From an uncultured Bacilli bacterium (GTDB lineage Bacteria; Bacillota_I; Bacilli_A; RF39; UBA660): a DNA stretch of 64,000 nt. The notes beneath the pieces are model-generated. The model did not search any database, was not told where the DNA came from, and saw only the letters and a program-made list of their open reading frames with translations. This document shows, in pieces, positions 50,376-57,805 of the stretch; the stretch's first letter is position 1; the number at the start of each line of letters is the position of its first letter. The translations under genes were made by a program, and so were the position numbers. The stretch spans positions 139,499 to 203,498 of the forward strand of contig CAKOJR010000004.1 of assembly GCA_934090735.1 (NCBI GenBank), in the 5' to 3' direction.

Positions 50376-50585
50376 TTACTTCAACCTATTCATTTGTTGC
50401 ATTAATTGTTTAACTTGCTTTTGACTAGGTTTTCTTCCCATGCCACTCATTAAAGTTTCAATCATCTTTTCATTAATTGGTGGATTCTTCTTAAAATAAT
50501 TCATCATGAAATATCTACATAAAAAGAAACCAGCAATTGCTCCAATGATTATACCAATAAATACCATTAATATATCATGCCACAT
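50376..50585 (-). CDS. yneF: YneF-type small membrane protein (UPF0154)
   Basis: 69 residues: one N-terminal membrane segment (ILMVFIGIIIGAIAGFFLC) then NPPINEKMIETLMSGMGRKP and SQKQVKQLMQQM, the UPF0154 signature. Function unknown. ATG 50585 lies 8 bases after AGGAG. In B. subtilis yneF follows sirA (yneE), and the same neighbour is found here upstream. Confidence 0.92.
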   Translation of the reverse strand: MWHDILMVFIGIIIGAIAGFFLCRYFMMNYFKKNPPINEKMIETLMSGMGRKPSQKQVKQLMQQMNRLK

Positions 50586-50604
50586 ATTCATCACTCCTAG
50601 GTGT

Positions 50605-50634
50605 ATTATACTATAAAACATTATTCATAGACAA
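50605..50634 (-). promoter_or_regulatory. Promoter of yneF-ylbN-rpmF
   Basis: TTGTCT (50629-50634), 18 bases, TATAAT (50605-50610) on the minus strand, overlapping the end of sirA. Confidence 0.6.
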
Positions 50635-51055
50635 GTCTTAAATTATTAAAGTTAGAAAGCCAGAAATAATCTCGATTATCAAAATCTATTATAAAAATAT
50701 TTGGTATATGTGATAGTACTGTTAAAAATGTACTATTTGCTTTATTACTCTTTAAAATCATAAAACTACTCTTAACCGTGAGCTTACTAACTTCATCCGT
50801 GTAATAATTATTATACATATGCACATTTCCATACAAAGAATACCCATCTTCTTTACTAAGCTTAGAATATATAAAAGATGATATATCCTTCTTCTTAATA
50901 CTATCCGTAAAAGTAAAATACTCATTATATAAATACTCTAAATTATTTCGCGTACTAAGTTTAATATTCAAATACGCTGAAAATAAATTACTAGGAATAT
51001 TTCTAGTTAACTTACTGTAATCACTATTTACTTTAAAAATATAAAATGTTCTCAA
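50621..51055 (-). CDS. sirA: SirA-like inhibitor of replication during sporulation
   Basis: 144 residues. SirA (148 aa in B. subtilis, formerly YneE) binds DnaA domain I and blocks new replication rounds at sporulation onset. Similarity is low but the frame is right: N-terminal TFYIFKVNSDYSKL, central SLYGNVHMYNNYYTDEV, and C-terminal NIFIIDFDNRDYFWLSN aligning with the ending of SirA. The position just before yneF is conserved with Bacillus, which is the strongest support. The likely start is TTG 51055, 7 bases after GGTG; GTG at 51067 is the alternative. Confidence 0.72.
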   Translation of the reverse strand: MRTFYIFKVNSDYSKLTRNIPSNLFSAYLNIKLSTRNNLEYLYNEYFTFTDSIKKKDISSFIYSKLSKEDGYSLYGNVHMYNNYYTDEVSKLTVKSSFMILKSNKANSTFLTVLSHIPNIFIIDFDNRDYFWLSNFNNLRLVYE

Positions 51056-51116
51056 TTTAATCACCACATTAATGGTAGCAATTAAACTCCAAAAAAATTG
51101 TCAAAAAAAGAAGAAA

Positions 51117-51437
51117 TTATTTCTTTTTCTTCTTAGTAGTTATTGGTACTTCTATCTCATCATAGTTCGCATCTAATGTAATATTTTTAGTTATCTTTGT
51201 ATCAAAATCAAACTCTTCTCCCTTATAAGACCAATACTTAAAAGTATAACCCTCTTTTATTGGATCTTTAGGTTTAGAAACAGTCTCTCCTCTTTTAACA
51301 GTATAATAACTAACTGCATCACCGCCATTATTTTCATTAAATGTTACTTTAAACTCTGGAGTTATAAAAAATAATGCATAAATAAATACTCCAAATATAA
51401 TAACTGTAATAATTCCTAAAATCTTTTCCTTATTCAT
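51117..51437 (-). CDS. Small membrane protein with one InlB-type repeat
   Basis: 106 residues: a membrane segment near 5-27, then one Listeria-Bacteroides repeat (VTFNENNGGDAVSYYTVKRG through EGYTFKYWS), ending in a polylysine tail. Extracytoplasmic repeat; function unknown. It starts 3 bases after obg and is probably co-transcribed with it. The polylysine end is odd for a protein on the outside. Confidence 0.7.
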   Translation of the reverse strand: MNKEKILGIITVIIFGVFIYALFFITPEFKVTFNENNGGDAVSYYTVKRGETVSKPKDPIKEGYTFKYWSYKGEEFDFDTKITKNITLDANYDEIEVPITTKKKKK

Positions 51438-51440
51438 CTT

Positions 51441-52703
51441 CTACTCCTTAAAATTAAATATGTAATCCATGATTTTTACTTCATCGCCTCTTTGAGCTCC
51501 AAGTGCTTCTAATTTATCTTCAACGCCCATTTTCTTTAAAATCCTGGCAAATCTTAAAACACTTTCTTCTTCAGTAAAACGAGTCATCTGAAATAATTCT
51601 TCTACTCTCTTACCTTTAACCACCCAAATGCCATCTTCTTTAGTTATCTCAAAAGGTTTATCTTCTTCATAAGTATATGATTTAAAAGTTTCTTCAGTAC
51701 TTTCTTCTTCCTTAGGAACATTTTTAATAATATCATTTAAAGTTATCATAAGCTTATCTAAACCTTGATTAGCCACAGCACTTATTGGAATGACTACTTC
51801 ATTAGGATACTTCTTCTTAAACTTTTTTAAGTTTTCTTCAGCACCTTCTGCATCCATCTTATTTGCAATAATAACGCTAGGTTTGTTAAGCATCTTTTCA
51901 TTATACTTCTTTAATTCATTTTTAATAATTTCATAATCTTCAATTGGATTACGCACACTTTCCCCGCTCATATCAAGAACGTGGGCAATAACTTTGCATC
52001 TAGAAGTGTGCCTTAAAAACTTAAATCCTAAACCTAAACCCTCACTAGCTCCTTCAATAAGTCCAGGTAGATCTGCCATTACAAACGTATCATCATAAAC
52101 TCTTACAACCCCTAAATTAGGACTTAATGTTGTAAAATGATAAGCAGCAATCTTAGGGGTAGCATTACTAATAACACTTAATATCGTGCTTTTTCCTACA
52201 CTAGGAAATCCAACAAGACCAACATCAGCAAGCATCTTAAGTTCACACTTAATCTCTACTTCTTCACCAGGAGCTCCTAATTCACTCATCTTTGGTGCTG
52301 GATTATCATGAGTAGCAAAAGACTTATTACCTCTACCACCTCTACCACCATGAGCTACAACGCACTCCTGTCCATTTTTAACAAGATCACATATTACTTC
52401 ACCAGTATCTTTATTAGATATTACTGTTCCCTCAGGCACTTTAATGTAGACATTTTCAGCATTAGCTCCATTACGGTCACTACCTTTACCATTATTACCT
52501 TTACTACCTTTAATTATTTTTTGCATTTTTAAGTCAATTAAAGTTCTTAAAGATTCATCAGCAACAAAGATAATATCAGCTCCTTTGCCTCCATTACCAC
52601 CATTAGGTCCACCCATTGCAATATATTTTTCTCTTCTAAAAGCAGTACAACCATCTCCACCTTTGCCTGCAATCAGTTTAACACTTACCTCATCTACAAA
52701 CAT
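51441..52703 (-). CDS. obg: GTPase Obg
   Basis: Essential GTPase in 50S ribosome assembly and stress response. The Gly-rich Obg domain is at the N-terminus (GGPNGGNGGKGADIIF, GRGGRGNKSFAT). The G domain has GFPSVGKST, DLPGLIEGA and NKMD. A C-terminal OCT domain ends the protein (FEITKEDGIWVVKG, LRFARILKKMGVEDKLEALG). 420 aa, full length. The start follows TGGAGG. Confidence 0.97.
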   Translation of the reverse strand: MFVDEVSVKLIAGKGGDGCTAFRREKYIAMGGPNGGNGGKGADIIFVADESLRTLIDLKMQKIIKGSKGNNGKGSDRNGANAENVYIKVPEGTVISNKDTGEVICDLVKNGQECVVAHGGRGGRGNKSFATHDNPAPKMSELGAPGEEVEIKCELKMLADVGLVGFPSVGKSTILSVISNATPKIAAYHFTTLSPNLGVVRVYDDTFVMADLPGLIEGASEGLGLGFKFLRHTSRCKVIAHVLDMSGESVRNPIEDYEIIKNELKKYNEKMLNKPSVIIANKMDAEGAEENLKKFKKKYPNEVVIPISAVANQGLDKLMITLNDIIKNVPKEEESTEETFKSYTYEEDKPFEITKEDGIWVVKGKRVEELFQMTRFTEEESVLRFARILKKMGVEDKLEALGAQRGDEVKIMDYIFNFKE

Positions 52704-52741
52704 ACTTTTGCCTCCAATTCGTTAGTATTTTAGCATATCTC

Positions 52742-52999
52742 TTAAAATAGTTCAACAATAGTACATCCAATATTAGATGCTGGAGTATACATTGTTTTAA
52801 CTCTTTTGTCCCTTTTAAAAAGAAGCCTTAACTCTTCTTTTAATATACCCTCACCAATACCATGAACTACGACTATCTTTTTCTTACCTAATTTTAAATT
52901 ATCATTTATAAAATCATTTACTGGTGTATAAATCAAATCTCTAGAATAACCATGTAAATCAATACAAGGCAAAATATTTATAAATGGATCACTCCACAT
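52742..52999 (-). CDS. Smr-domain protein
   Basis: 85 residues, essentially a lone Smr domain as at the C-terminus of MutS2: LPCIDLHGYSRD (LDLHG-type motif), VVVHGIGEGIL (HGxG) and the ending GCTIVELF. Smr domains nick branched DNA or, in ribosome rescue factors, cut mRNA at stalled ribosomes. No MutS part is attached. ATG 52999 overlaps the end of the PfkB-like gene by 11 bases, with AAAGGA just before it. The substrate cannot be told from sequence. Confidence 0.85.
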   Translation of the reverse strand: MWSDPFINILPCIDLHGYSRDLIYTPVNDFINDNLKLGKKKIVVVHGIGEGILKEELRLLFKRDKRVKTMYTPASNIGCTIVELF

Positions 53000-53963
53000 T
53001 TTCCTTTGGCAAATCTGCTTCTTCGTTTTGTGCATTATTATCTTCTTCTTTCACTGCATTATTCTGCGCCTCTATTTTAATATTTAAAATATTGCACACT
53101 TCTTCTAACTTTGGAATACTTTCAATACCATACTTTTGCATACTAATTGCCGCCGAAGTTGTTGCTATTTTCATAGTTATATCTTTATCTAAATCATTCA
53201 TAATTCCATAACAGTATGCTCCAAAGAACACAGAACCTGCATTAGTATCATCAACTACATTTGTTTTAGTAGCTGGAAGCATCTTAACTTCTCTTTCTTT
53301 TGTATACAAAACTCCTTTATCTTTAAGTGTTACAACATACTCAGCCTTATTTAAGTCTTTAATCTTTTGAAAGAAATTAACAAGTGCTTTAGATCTATTT
53401 AATTCTAAATCCATTTTAGTTAAAGCCTTAGCATATGACGAATTAGCAACTACATAATTACATCTCTTACTAATATTATATAACTCCTGATCAACTTTAT
53501 TAGCAAATAAGATAAATTTAGCATGAGGAAAATTATTAAGTGCTGCTAAACTACCCATAGGATCAGTTCCATCCATAATTACATAATCTGGAATAAAATC
53601 ATATTTATATTTAGCTAAATAAACCGGCATTTCCGTAATCATCTGTGTGCTACTTCCATTAGTTTTATTTACCAAAATATAATCAATACTTGTTTTATTT
53701 TCATAATTTAGTTCAATATACTTAGTATTGACTCCAGCATTTTCTAAATCAGTTTTAATCTTCTGACCATTAGGATCAGCACCAAGAACACCTGTATACG
53801 TTACATCCATTCCCCATTTTGCTAGTAAAACAGCGGCATAAACAGATGCCCCACCCATCATTTCATATTTTTCTTTTAATAAATTTTTACTTCCCTCTAC
53901 TAAATACTTATCTTGAGTTAAAATAATATTATAAGTTGGTTTTCCAATAACTAAAATTTTCAT
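52989..53963 (-). CDS. PfkB-family sugar kinase homologue lacking the catalytic Asp
   Basis: 324 residues with the PfkB (ribokinase) fold: YEMMGGASVYAAVLLAKWG at the substrate side, VLGADPNGQ, and NVVDDTNAGSVFFGAYCYG where active members read DTTGAGD. Here Gly-Ala-Gly-Asp is Asn-Ala-Gly-Ser, so the catalytic base Asp is Ser and the anion-hole Gly is Asn. The protein is otherwise full length plus an acidic tail. It may be a pseudokinase, or use another base. It overlaps the Smr gene downstream. The start follows GAGGGA. Confidence 0.82.
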   Translation of the reverse strand: MKILVIGKPTYNIILTQDKYLVEGSKNLLKEKYEMMGGASVYAAVLLAKWGMDVTYTGVLGADPNGQKIKTDLENAGVNTKYIELNYENKTSIDYILVNKTNGSSTQMITEMPVYLAKYKYDFIPDYVIMDGTDPMGSLAALNNFPHAKFILFANKVDQELYNISKRCNYVVANSSYAKALTKMDLELNRSKALVNFFQKIKDLNKAEYVVTLKDKGVLYTKEREVKMLPATKTNVVDDTNAGSVFFGAYCYGIMNDLDKDITMKIATTSAAISMQKYGIESIPKLEEVCNILNIKIEAQNNAVKEEDNNAQNEEADLPKENVE

Positions 53964-54031
53964 ATATATCCCTCATATTCTGTTTTAATTATATTATAAA
54001 AATTATTATCAAGCAAGAGTTATAACAAAAT

Positions 54032-54059
54032 AAAAAAGCTTTTGCACTAACAAAAACTT
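54032..54059 (-). terminator. Terminator after the HELEH protein gene
   Basis: AAGTTTTTG pairs with CAAAAGCTT (one mismatch) across a 6-base loop, followed by T residues on the minus strand. Confidence 0.7.
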
Positions 54060-54949
54060 TATAAACTATATTTTTTTGATGAAAGTAATTCACGTGAACT
54101 TTGCATAAACTCATGCTTATCTATAGGTAAACCATACATTAATCTTTCATCTAAAGAAAATTTAGACTGAGCATTCTTCAAACAAGCTCTTGAATCCTTA
54201 TTAAACCATTCAAATTTCTGTAAAGCAAGGCCTCTTCCTGTAGAGACAATATAATCAATAGTAGGTGAAACAATTACTCCTTTATCATAAGTGTAACCTC
54301 TAAGGCGACTCTCTAGTATATTTGTCTTCTCAAAATCTAAAAGATTTGGAACTACGCTTTCAATTCCTGATAATGCATCTGCTAATTCTTGATGAGATTT
54401 AATTTCAGCTAATCTTTCATCAGGTAGCCCTAAATACCCATCATTCTTCATAGTTTTCTGAGTCTCAATAATAACTTCTATCTGTCTACCAGTTAATCCA
54501 GCACGCATTAATTTATCTACAAGTCCTTGATCCACCTGAACAATAGAAGCTCTTAAAATATCGCCTTCTAAAGATGATTCAACGTCAATAATTCTTTTTT
54601 GATTAGCATGTTCCAATTCATGTAATATAACCTGAGTAACTAAAAGATTTTTATAAAAAACTTGCTCACTTTCACTAAACATAGCTTCATAAGAACTATA
54701 ACTCTTTAACATTTCATCAATAGCTTCCATATATATCATTATTAACTTTTTATCTGGATAATAAGCAGCTAGTAAAGAATGTGGATCAGTAAGAACATTG
54801 TCCTTATCAGTAATAATTAATCCCCTAACATATTCCTCAATATCTTTAGAGTTAACAACTAAATCAATTAACTTCTCAATAAAAGCATTATCTACTAGTT
54901 TCCCATTTACAGAATAATCATACAATAACTTTAATAATTTTGATTTCAT
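54059..54949 (-). CDS. Probable cytoplasmic metallopeptidase-like protein (HELEH)
   Basis: 296 residues with no signal or membrane segment. The motif VILHELEHANQ is a zinc HExxH site. A third zinc ligand is not certain; ERLAEIKSHQEL further on has suitable Glu and His residues. The rest is helical and I know no family for it. It has a strong own promoter (TTGACA-17-TATTAT, extended) and a terminator, so it is a single-gene unit. Next to it, on the other side of the promoter, lies the toxin-antitoxin-like locus, but no link is evident. Confidence 0.65.
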   Translation of the reverse strand: MKSKLLKLLYDYSVNGKLVDNAFIEKLIDLVVNSKDIEEYVRGLIITDKDNVLTDPHSLLAAYYPDKKLIMIYMEAIDEMLKSYSSYEAMFSESEQVFYKNLLVTQVILHELEHANQKRIIDVESSLEGDILRASIVQVDQGLVDKLMRAGLTGRQIEVIIETQKTMKNDGYLGLPDERLAEIKSHQELADALSGIESVVPNLLDFEKTNILESRLRGYTYDKGVIVSPTIDYIVSTGRGLALQKFEWFNKDSRACLKNAQSKFSLDERLMYGLPIDKHEFMQSSRELLSSKKYSL

Positions 54950-54977
54950 TTAAACCAATCCCCTTTTCGTGCGGAAT

Positions 54978-55006
54978 ATAATACCACTATTTAAAGGATA
55001 TGTCAA
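54978..55006 (-). promoter_or_regulatory. Promoter of the HELEH protein gene
   Basis: TTGACA (55001-55006), 17 bases, extended -10 TGGTATTAT (TATTAT at 54978-54983) on the minus strand. Confidence 0.75.
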
Positions 55007-55098
55007 ATTAAACAATAATATTTGTTCGTATTTAATTTTTTGCAAATTTTAATTATTGTAAAAATAAAATTCATACGATTGTACGTTTTTATATTGTT

Positions 55099-55188
55099 AT
55101 GAAGAAAAAAGATTTATTAAGCAGCTTTCTAATTATAATTATCATTTTATTAATTTTATCATTGATGATTATATTAATAAAAAAATAG
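55099..55188 (+). CDS. 29-residue hydrophobic peptide, possible type I toxin
   Basis: MKKKDLLSSF followed by a continuous Ile/Leu membrane helix and a final Lys-Lys: the build of type I toxins such as TxpA, BsrG or Fst (short, one membrane helix, charged ends). No clear ribosome-binding site precedes the ATG, which weakens the call. The 3' end and its whole downstream region are overlapped by a convergent small RNA at 55179-55309 with its own promoter and terminator, the arrangement used by antisense-regulated toxins. A chance open frame is the alternative. Confidence 0.4.
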   Translation: MKKKDLLSSFLIIIIILLILSLMIILIKK

Positions 55189-55309
55189 TACCTAATCACA
55201 TTGATTAAGTACTCTGTCTAAATTAAGAATAACTTAATTTTAAATGGCAAGTACTCAACTCGCGAAAGTTAAGTCTTCCCTTTTTTATTTTATGCAAGTT
55301 TCCTTGACA
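55179..55309 (-). ncRNA. Predicted small RNA with four hairpins, antisense to the 29-residue ORF's 3' end
   Basis: About 130 bases, bounded by an extended -10 promoter and an intrinsic terminator on the same strand. Hairpins in transcript order: CAAG-GAAA-CTTG (55295-55306), ACTTAACT/AGTTGAGT (55253-55274), AAATTAAG/CTTAATTT (55220-55240), and the terminator GTACTTAATCA/TGATTAGGTAC (55188-55212) with seven T at 55179-55185. It contains no SRP, 6S, RNase P or tmRNA hallmark. The 3' end overlaps the last codons of the peptide gene on the plus strand. Confidence 0.65.
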
Positions 55310-55315
55310 CATAAC

Positions 55316-55344
55316 ATTATAACAAAAAAAAGAACTATTTACAA
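55316..55344 (-). promoter_or_regulatory. Promoter of the small RNA
   Basis: TTGTAA (55339-55344), 17 bases, extended -10 TGTTATAAT (TATAAT at 55316-55321) on the minus strand. The -35 box lies in the loop of the tRNA-Arg terminator. Confidence 0.68.
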
Positions 55345-55350
55345 GTTCTT
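55324..55350 (-). terminator. tRNA-Arg terminator
   Basis: AAGAACT pairs with AGTTCTT across a 7-base loop, followed by a T-run on the minus strand, 12 bases after the tRNA. Confidence 0.85.
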
Positions 55351-55361
55351 ATTTTTTTAAA

Positions 55362-55438
55362 TGGTGTCCTCGGCGCGATTCGAACGCGCGACCGTACGCT
55401 TAGAAGGCGTATGCTCTATCCAGCTGAGCTACGAAGAC
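55362..55438 (-). tRNA. tRNA-Arg (anticodon TCT)
   Basis: 77 bases with encoded CCA. Acceptor GTCTTCG/CGAGGAC, D-stem GCTC/GAGC, anticodon stem TACGC/GCGTA with loop CTTCTAA (anticodon TCT, reading AGA/AGG, the main Arg codons here), T-arm GCGCG-TTCGAAT-CGCGC. Confidence 0.96.
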
Positions 55439-55457
55439 ATTCTTGCTGAACAACTTG

Positions 55458-55486
55458 ATTATAATACATTTTTTGTTCAGTTTCAA
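55458..55486 (-). promoter_or_regulatory. tRNA-Arg promoter
   Basis: TTGAAA (55481-55486), 17 bases, TATAAT (55458-55463) on the minus strand, 20 bases before the tRNA. CTGAACA and TGTTCAG form a 7-base inverted repeat around the -10 box (55446-55452 and 55474-55480). Confidence 0.75.
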
Positions 55487-55493
55487 GATATTT

Positions 55494-56492
55494 TTATTTA
55501 ATATTCATATATTTTTGATATTTTGGAATTAAACCAATATGATCATTAGTTAAACTAGGCTTAATTTGAAATACTCCAGGATAAGAATTTCCCTCAACTA
55601 TTACAGGCGAATCATCAGTAATTGCTACGTCCCAACCAATATATTTTATCGTTGGTGATAATTTAGCCGCATCACAAACTAACCTGCACGCCTCATCATA
55701 AAGTGGAACTTTAAATCCAACAATCTTTTCTTTGGTAATTGGATGAACTTCATAAATATTATCATTTTGATCTATTGCCGGAACTATAACCACACCACTT
55801 TCATCTGTAAAAGTATACATTGAGCCTGACGAAAAATTATCAGTAACTCCCCCATTGCCTATTTTAAATACTGAATTTAACACATAAGCATTCTTCCCAT
55901 CAAAAAATGTAAATAGTCTTAAAGTATTAACACTTCCAGAATAGAGTCTAGATATTTCCTTATTTTGAATAATAACTTCCTCAATAAGTGTCTGTTTATT
56001 CTTTAAAAGCTCCTTAAAAGAAGACTCAGCATTTTCCTTGTTTACCTCTAAAACACTGATACCTTTGCCACCTTCACCATTTATTATCTTAGCTATTATT
56101 TTTTTATGCTTTTTTGTAAACTTTAAAAACTCATCATAATTATCGTTATTAATTATTAAGAAATCTCTTTTAATAAAATCCTTATAAGTCTCATTAAAAA
56201 TACCCTTATCATCTAACTTATAAAAATCATCTCTATTATTATAAGTTTTAATTATATTATTATTTTTAACCCTTGTTAAATAAGTTTTTCTTTCTTTATT
56301 AGTTAAATTATAAAATTCAAACTCCTGATAATCATAATAACCTGCACCATATCTTAAAGCACAATATATAATATCTACAGTTAAAACAAATTTATTCTTA
56401 TAAGTCTTCTTACTTAATTTATCTATAATATTAAACATATTTTTTATATTTAAATTCTTAATACATTTAAGCATATACTTTATCTTTTTCAT
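55494..56492 (-). CDS. ATP-grasp protein (sugar-transfer-associated type)
   Basis: 332 residues with an ATP-grasp fold of the kind found near polysaccharide genes (PF14397-like). The Lys/Gly-rich ATP loop is KIINGEGGKGISVLEV, followed by NKQTLIEEVIIQN, SGSVNTLRLFTFF, the metal-site stretch IKYIGWDVAITDDSPVIVEG and EGNSYPG. Such enzymes ligate a carboxylate to an amine; the acceptor here is unknown. No sugar genes lie next to it. The start follows GAGGTG. Confidence 0.85.
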   Translation of the reverse strand: MKKIKYMLKCIKNLNIKNMFNIIDKLSKKTYKNKFVLTVDIIYCALRYGAGYYDYQEFEFYNLTNKERKTYLTRVKNNNIIKTYNNRDDFYKLDDKGIFNETYKDFIKRDFLIINNDNYDEFLKFTKKHKKIIAKIINGEGGKGISVLEVNKENAESSFKELLKNKQTLIEEVIIQNKEISRLYSGSVNTLRLFTFFDGKNAYVLNSVFKIGNGGVTDNFSSGSMYTFTDESGVVIVPAIDQNDNIYEVHPITKEKIVGFKVPLYDEACRLVCDAAKLSPTIKYIGWDVAITDDSPVIVEGNSYPGVFQIKPSLTNDHIGLIPKYQKYMNIK

Positions 56493-56525
56493 AATGCACC
56501 TCTAAAATGAGTTTATCATATTTTA

Positions 56526-56861
56526 TTAACTAAATAAAGATTTTAAAATCTTAAGTACCCAAACAACTCCATCATTTAATAACTTATCAATTCCATCACT
56601 TATTTTAAAACCAACTTCTGCGCAAAAATTACGATAATCCTTTCTAGGCGTCTTAATATAATCTTTTATATCAACTCTTTTTCCCTCACTAACATCCTTT
56701 TCAAAAGCAATTATTGCCTCACTAGTCAAATAAGTATTACGGCTTACTATCTTAGTATAATAACCAGTCATGCCAGCAAAATAAAGACAAATAAAAGCGA
56801 AAACTAGCGTAAAAAAAATAAATTTTAAAACTTTCGGTATCTTTGGTTTCTTATCTTCCAT
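56526..56861 (-). CDS. YqxA-like membrane protein downstream of spoIIP
   Basis: 111 residues: one membrane segment (FIFFTLVFAFICLYFAGM), a polar middle, and an amphipathic C-terminus (VGFKISDGIDKLL). In B. subtilis spoIIP is followed by yqxA (112 aa, DUF3679) with the same layout. Sequence similarity is too low to be sure by eye, so the call rests on size, topology and position. It overlaps spoIIP by 11 bases (ribosome-binding site GGAG inside spoIIP), so the two are co-expressed. Confidence 0.55.
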   Translation of the reverse strand: MEDKKPKIPKVLKFIFFTLVFAFICLYFAGMTGYYTKIVSRNTYLTSEAIIAFEKDVSEGKRVDIKDYIKTPRKDYRNFCAEVGFKISDGIDKLLNDGVVWVLKILKSLFS

Positions 56862-57756
56862 AATCTTCTCCTAACAAAGTACTTAAACTTTCCGCAAATG
56901 CCTTAACACTTAATGATACTTCACTTATTGTATTATCTGGCCCACCTATTTCAATCAGCATCACATTCTCATCAAAATGCTGATTATACCTACTATTCTT
57001 ACCATAAAATGGGCTTCTCATTAAACCATCATAACTTTCATTTATAAGATTATTTAACTTAAGCATTACTTCTTCATTCTTCTTGTAATTATCATGATTC
57101 ATGCCAATCACAAACATCATCTTTGCATAAGAATAATTATTTATAGTCACACTTGATGATACACTATCTCTATGCAAATCAATAAAATATTTAACACTAG
57201 GATACTTCTCTTTAACTTTCTCCAGCCACTCATAACTTAAAGTATAAGCATTATTGTAATTTAATCCCCTCTCACTTAGTTCCTTTTGAAGATTACTATC
57301 CTCTACAACAGCATTTATTCCAAACTCTTTCAGATTTTCCTTTAAAATATTTGCAGCCATATATACAGTTGGTGTAATATTATAATTTTTTAAAGTCCCT
57401 GCTTCATATTCTTCAGTTTGATGAGTATTATAAATATAAACTAAAGGTTCACCTATAGCAGAAGCATTCTTAATATTCTCACTTGCATGTGCTTCTCTCT
57501 TAATTGTAATTTTATTAAGATTTCTAATATTATCTTTCAAAAAAGCATCTATCGTTCCAAAATCAAACATTGATAATTTATTCCAAGACATACTTATAGT
57601 AGATGACATAATATAATTAGCTTTATTTTTATCTATCTCAAATGAACCACTAAATATATATTTGATAAAAGTTAAAGTTAAAAAGATAAATAAAAACAGA
57701 AGAACTAAAAACTTAATTGTTATTCTCCTGCTTTTTCTTGCCACAAATCTCTTCAT
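56851..57756 (-). CDS. spoIIP: Stage II sporulation protein P (SpoIIP)
   Basis: Peptidoglycan amidase/endopeptidase that works with SpoIID and SpoIIM in septal thinning and engulfment. One membrane segment near 15-37. The catalytic domain has VYIYNTHQTEEY (zinc His and Glu), VYMAANILKENLKEFGI, VKYFIDLHRDSV (second metal site) and VMLIEIGGPDNT (family ending). 301 aa; B. subtilis is 401, with the difference in the N-terminal linker. The start follows GGTGAT. gpr, usually upstream, is not here. Confidence 0.93.
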   Translation of the reverse strand: MKRFVARKSRRITIKFLVLLFLFIFLTLTFIKYIFSGSFEIDKNKANYIMSSTISMSWNKLSMFDFGTIDAFLKDNIRNLNKITIKREAHASENIKNASAIGEPLVYIYNTHQTEEYEAGTLKNYNITPTVYMAANILKENLKEFGINAVVEDSNLQKELSERGLNYNNAYTLSYEWLEKVKEKYPSVKYFIDLHRDSVSSSVTINNYSYAKMMFVIGMNHDNYKKNEEVMLKLNNLINESYDGLMRSPFYGKNSRYNQHFDENVMLIEIGGPDNTISEVSLSVKAFAESLSTLLGEDYGR

Positions 57757-57805
57757 ATTATCACCAGTTTAATTATAGAACCAAACCCGTAAAAAATATG
57801 TCATA

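Noticed and set aside
55179..55309. Small RNA as SRP (4.5S) or 6S RNA
   Set aside because: The SRP loop motif (GGAAG...AGCAG) and the long bulged 6S duplex are absent.
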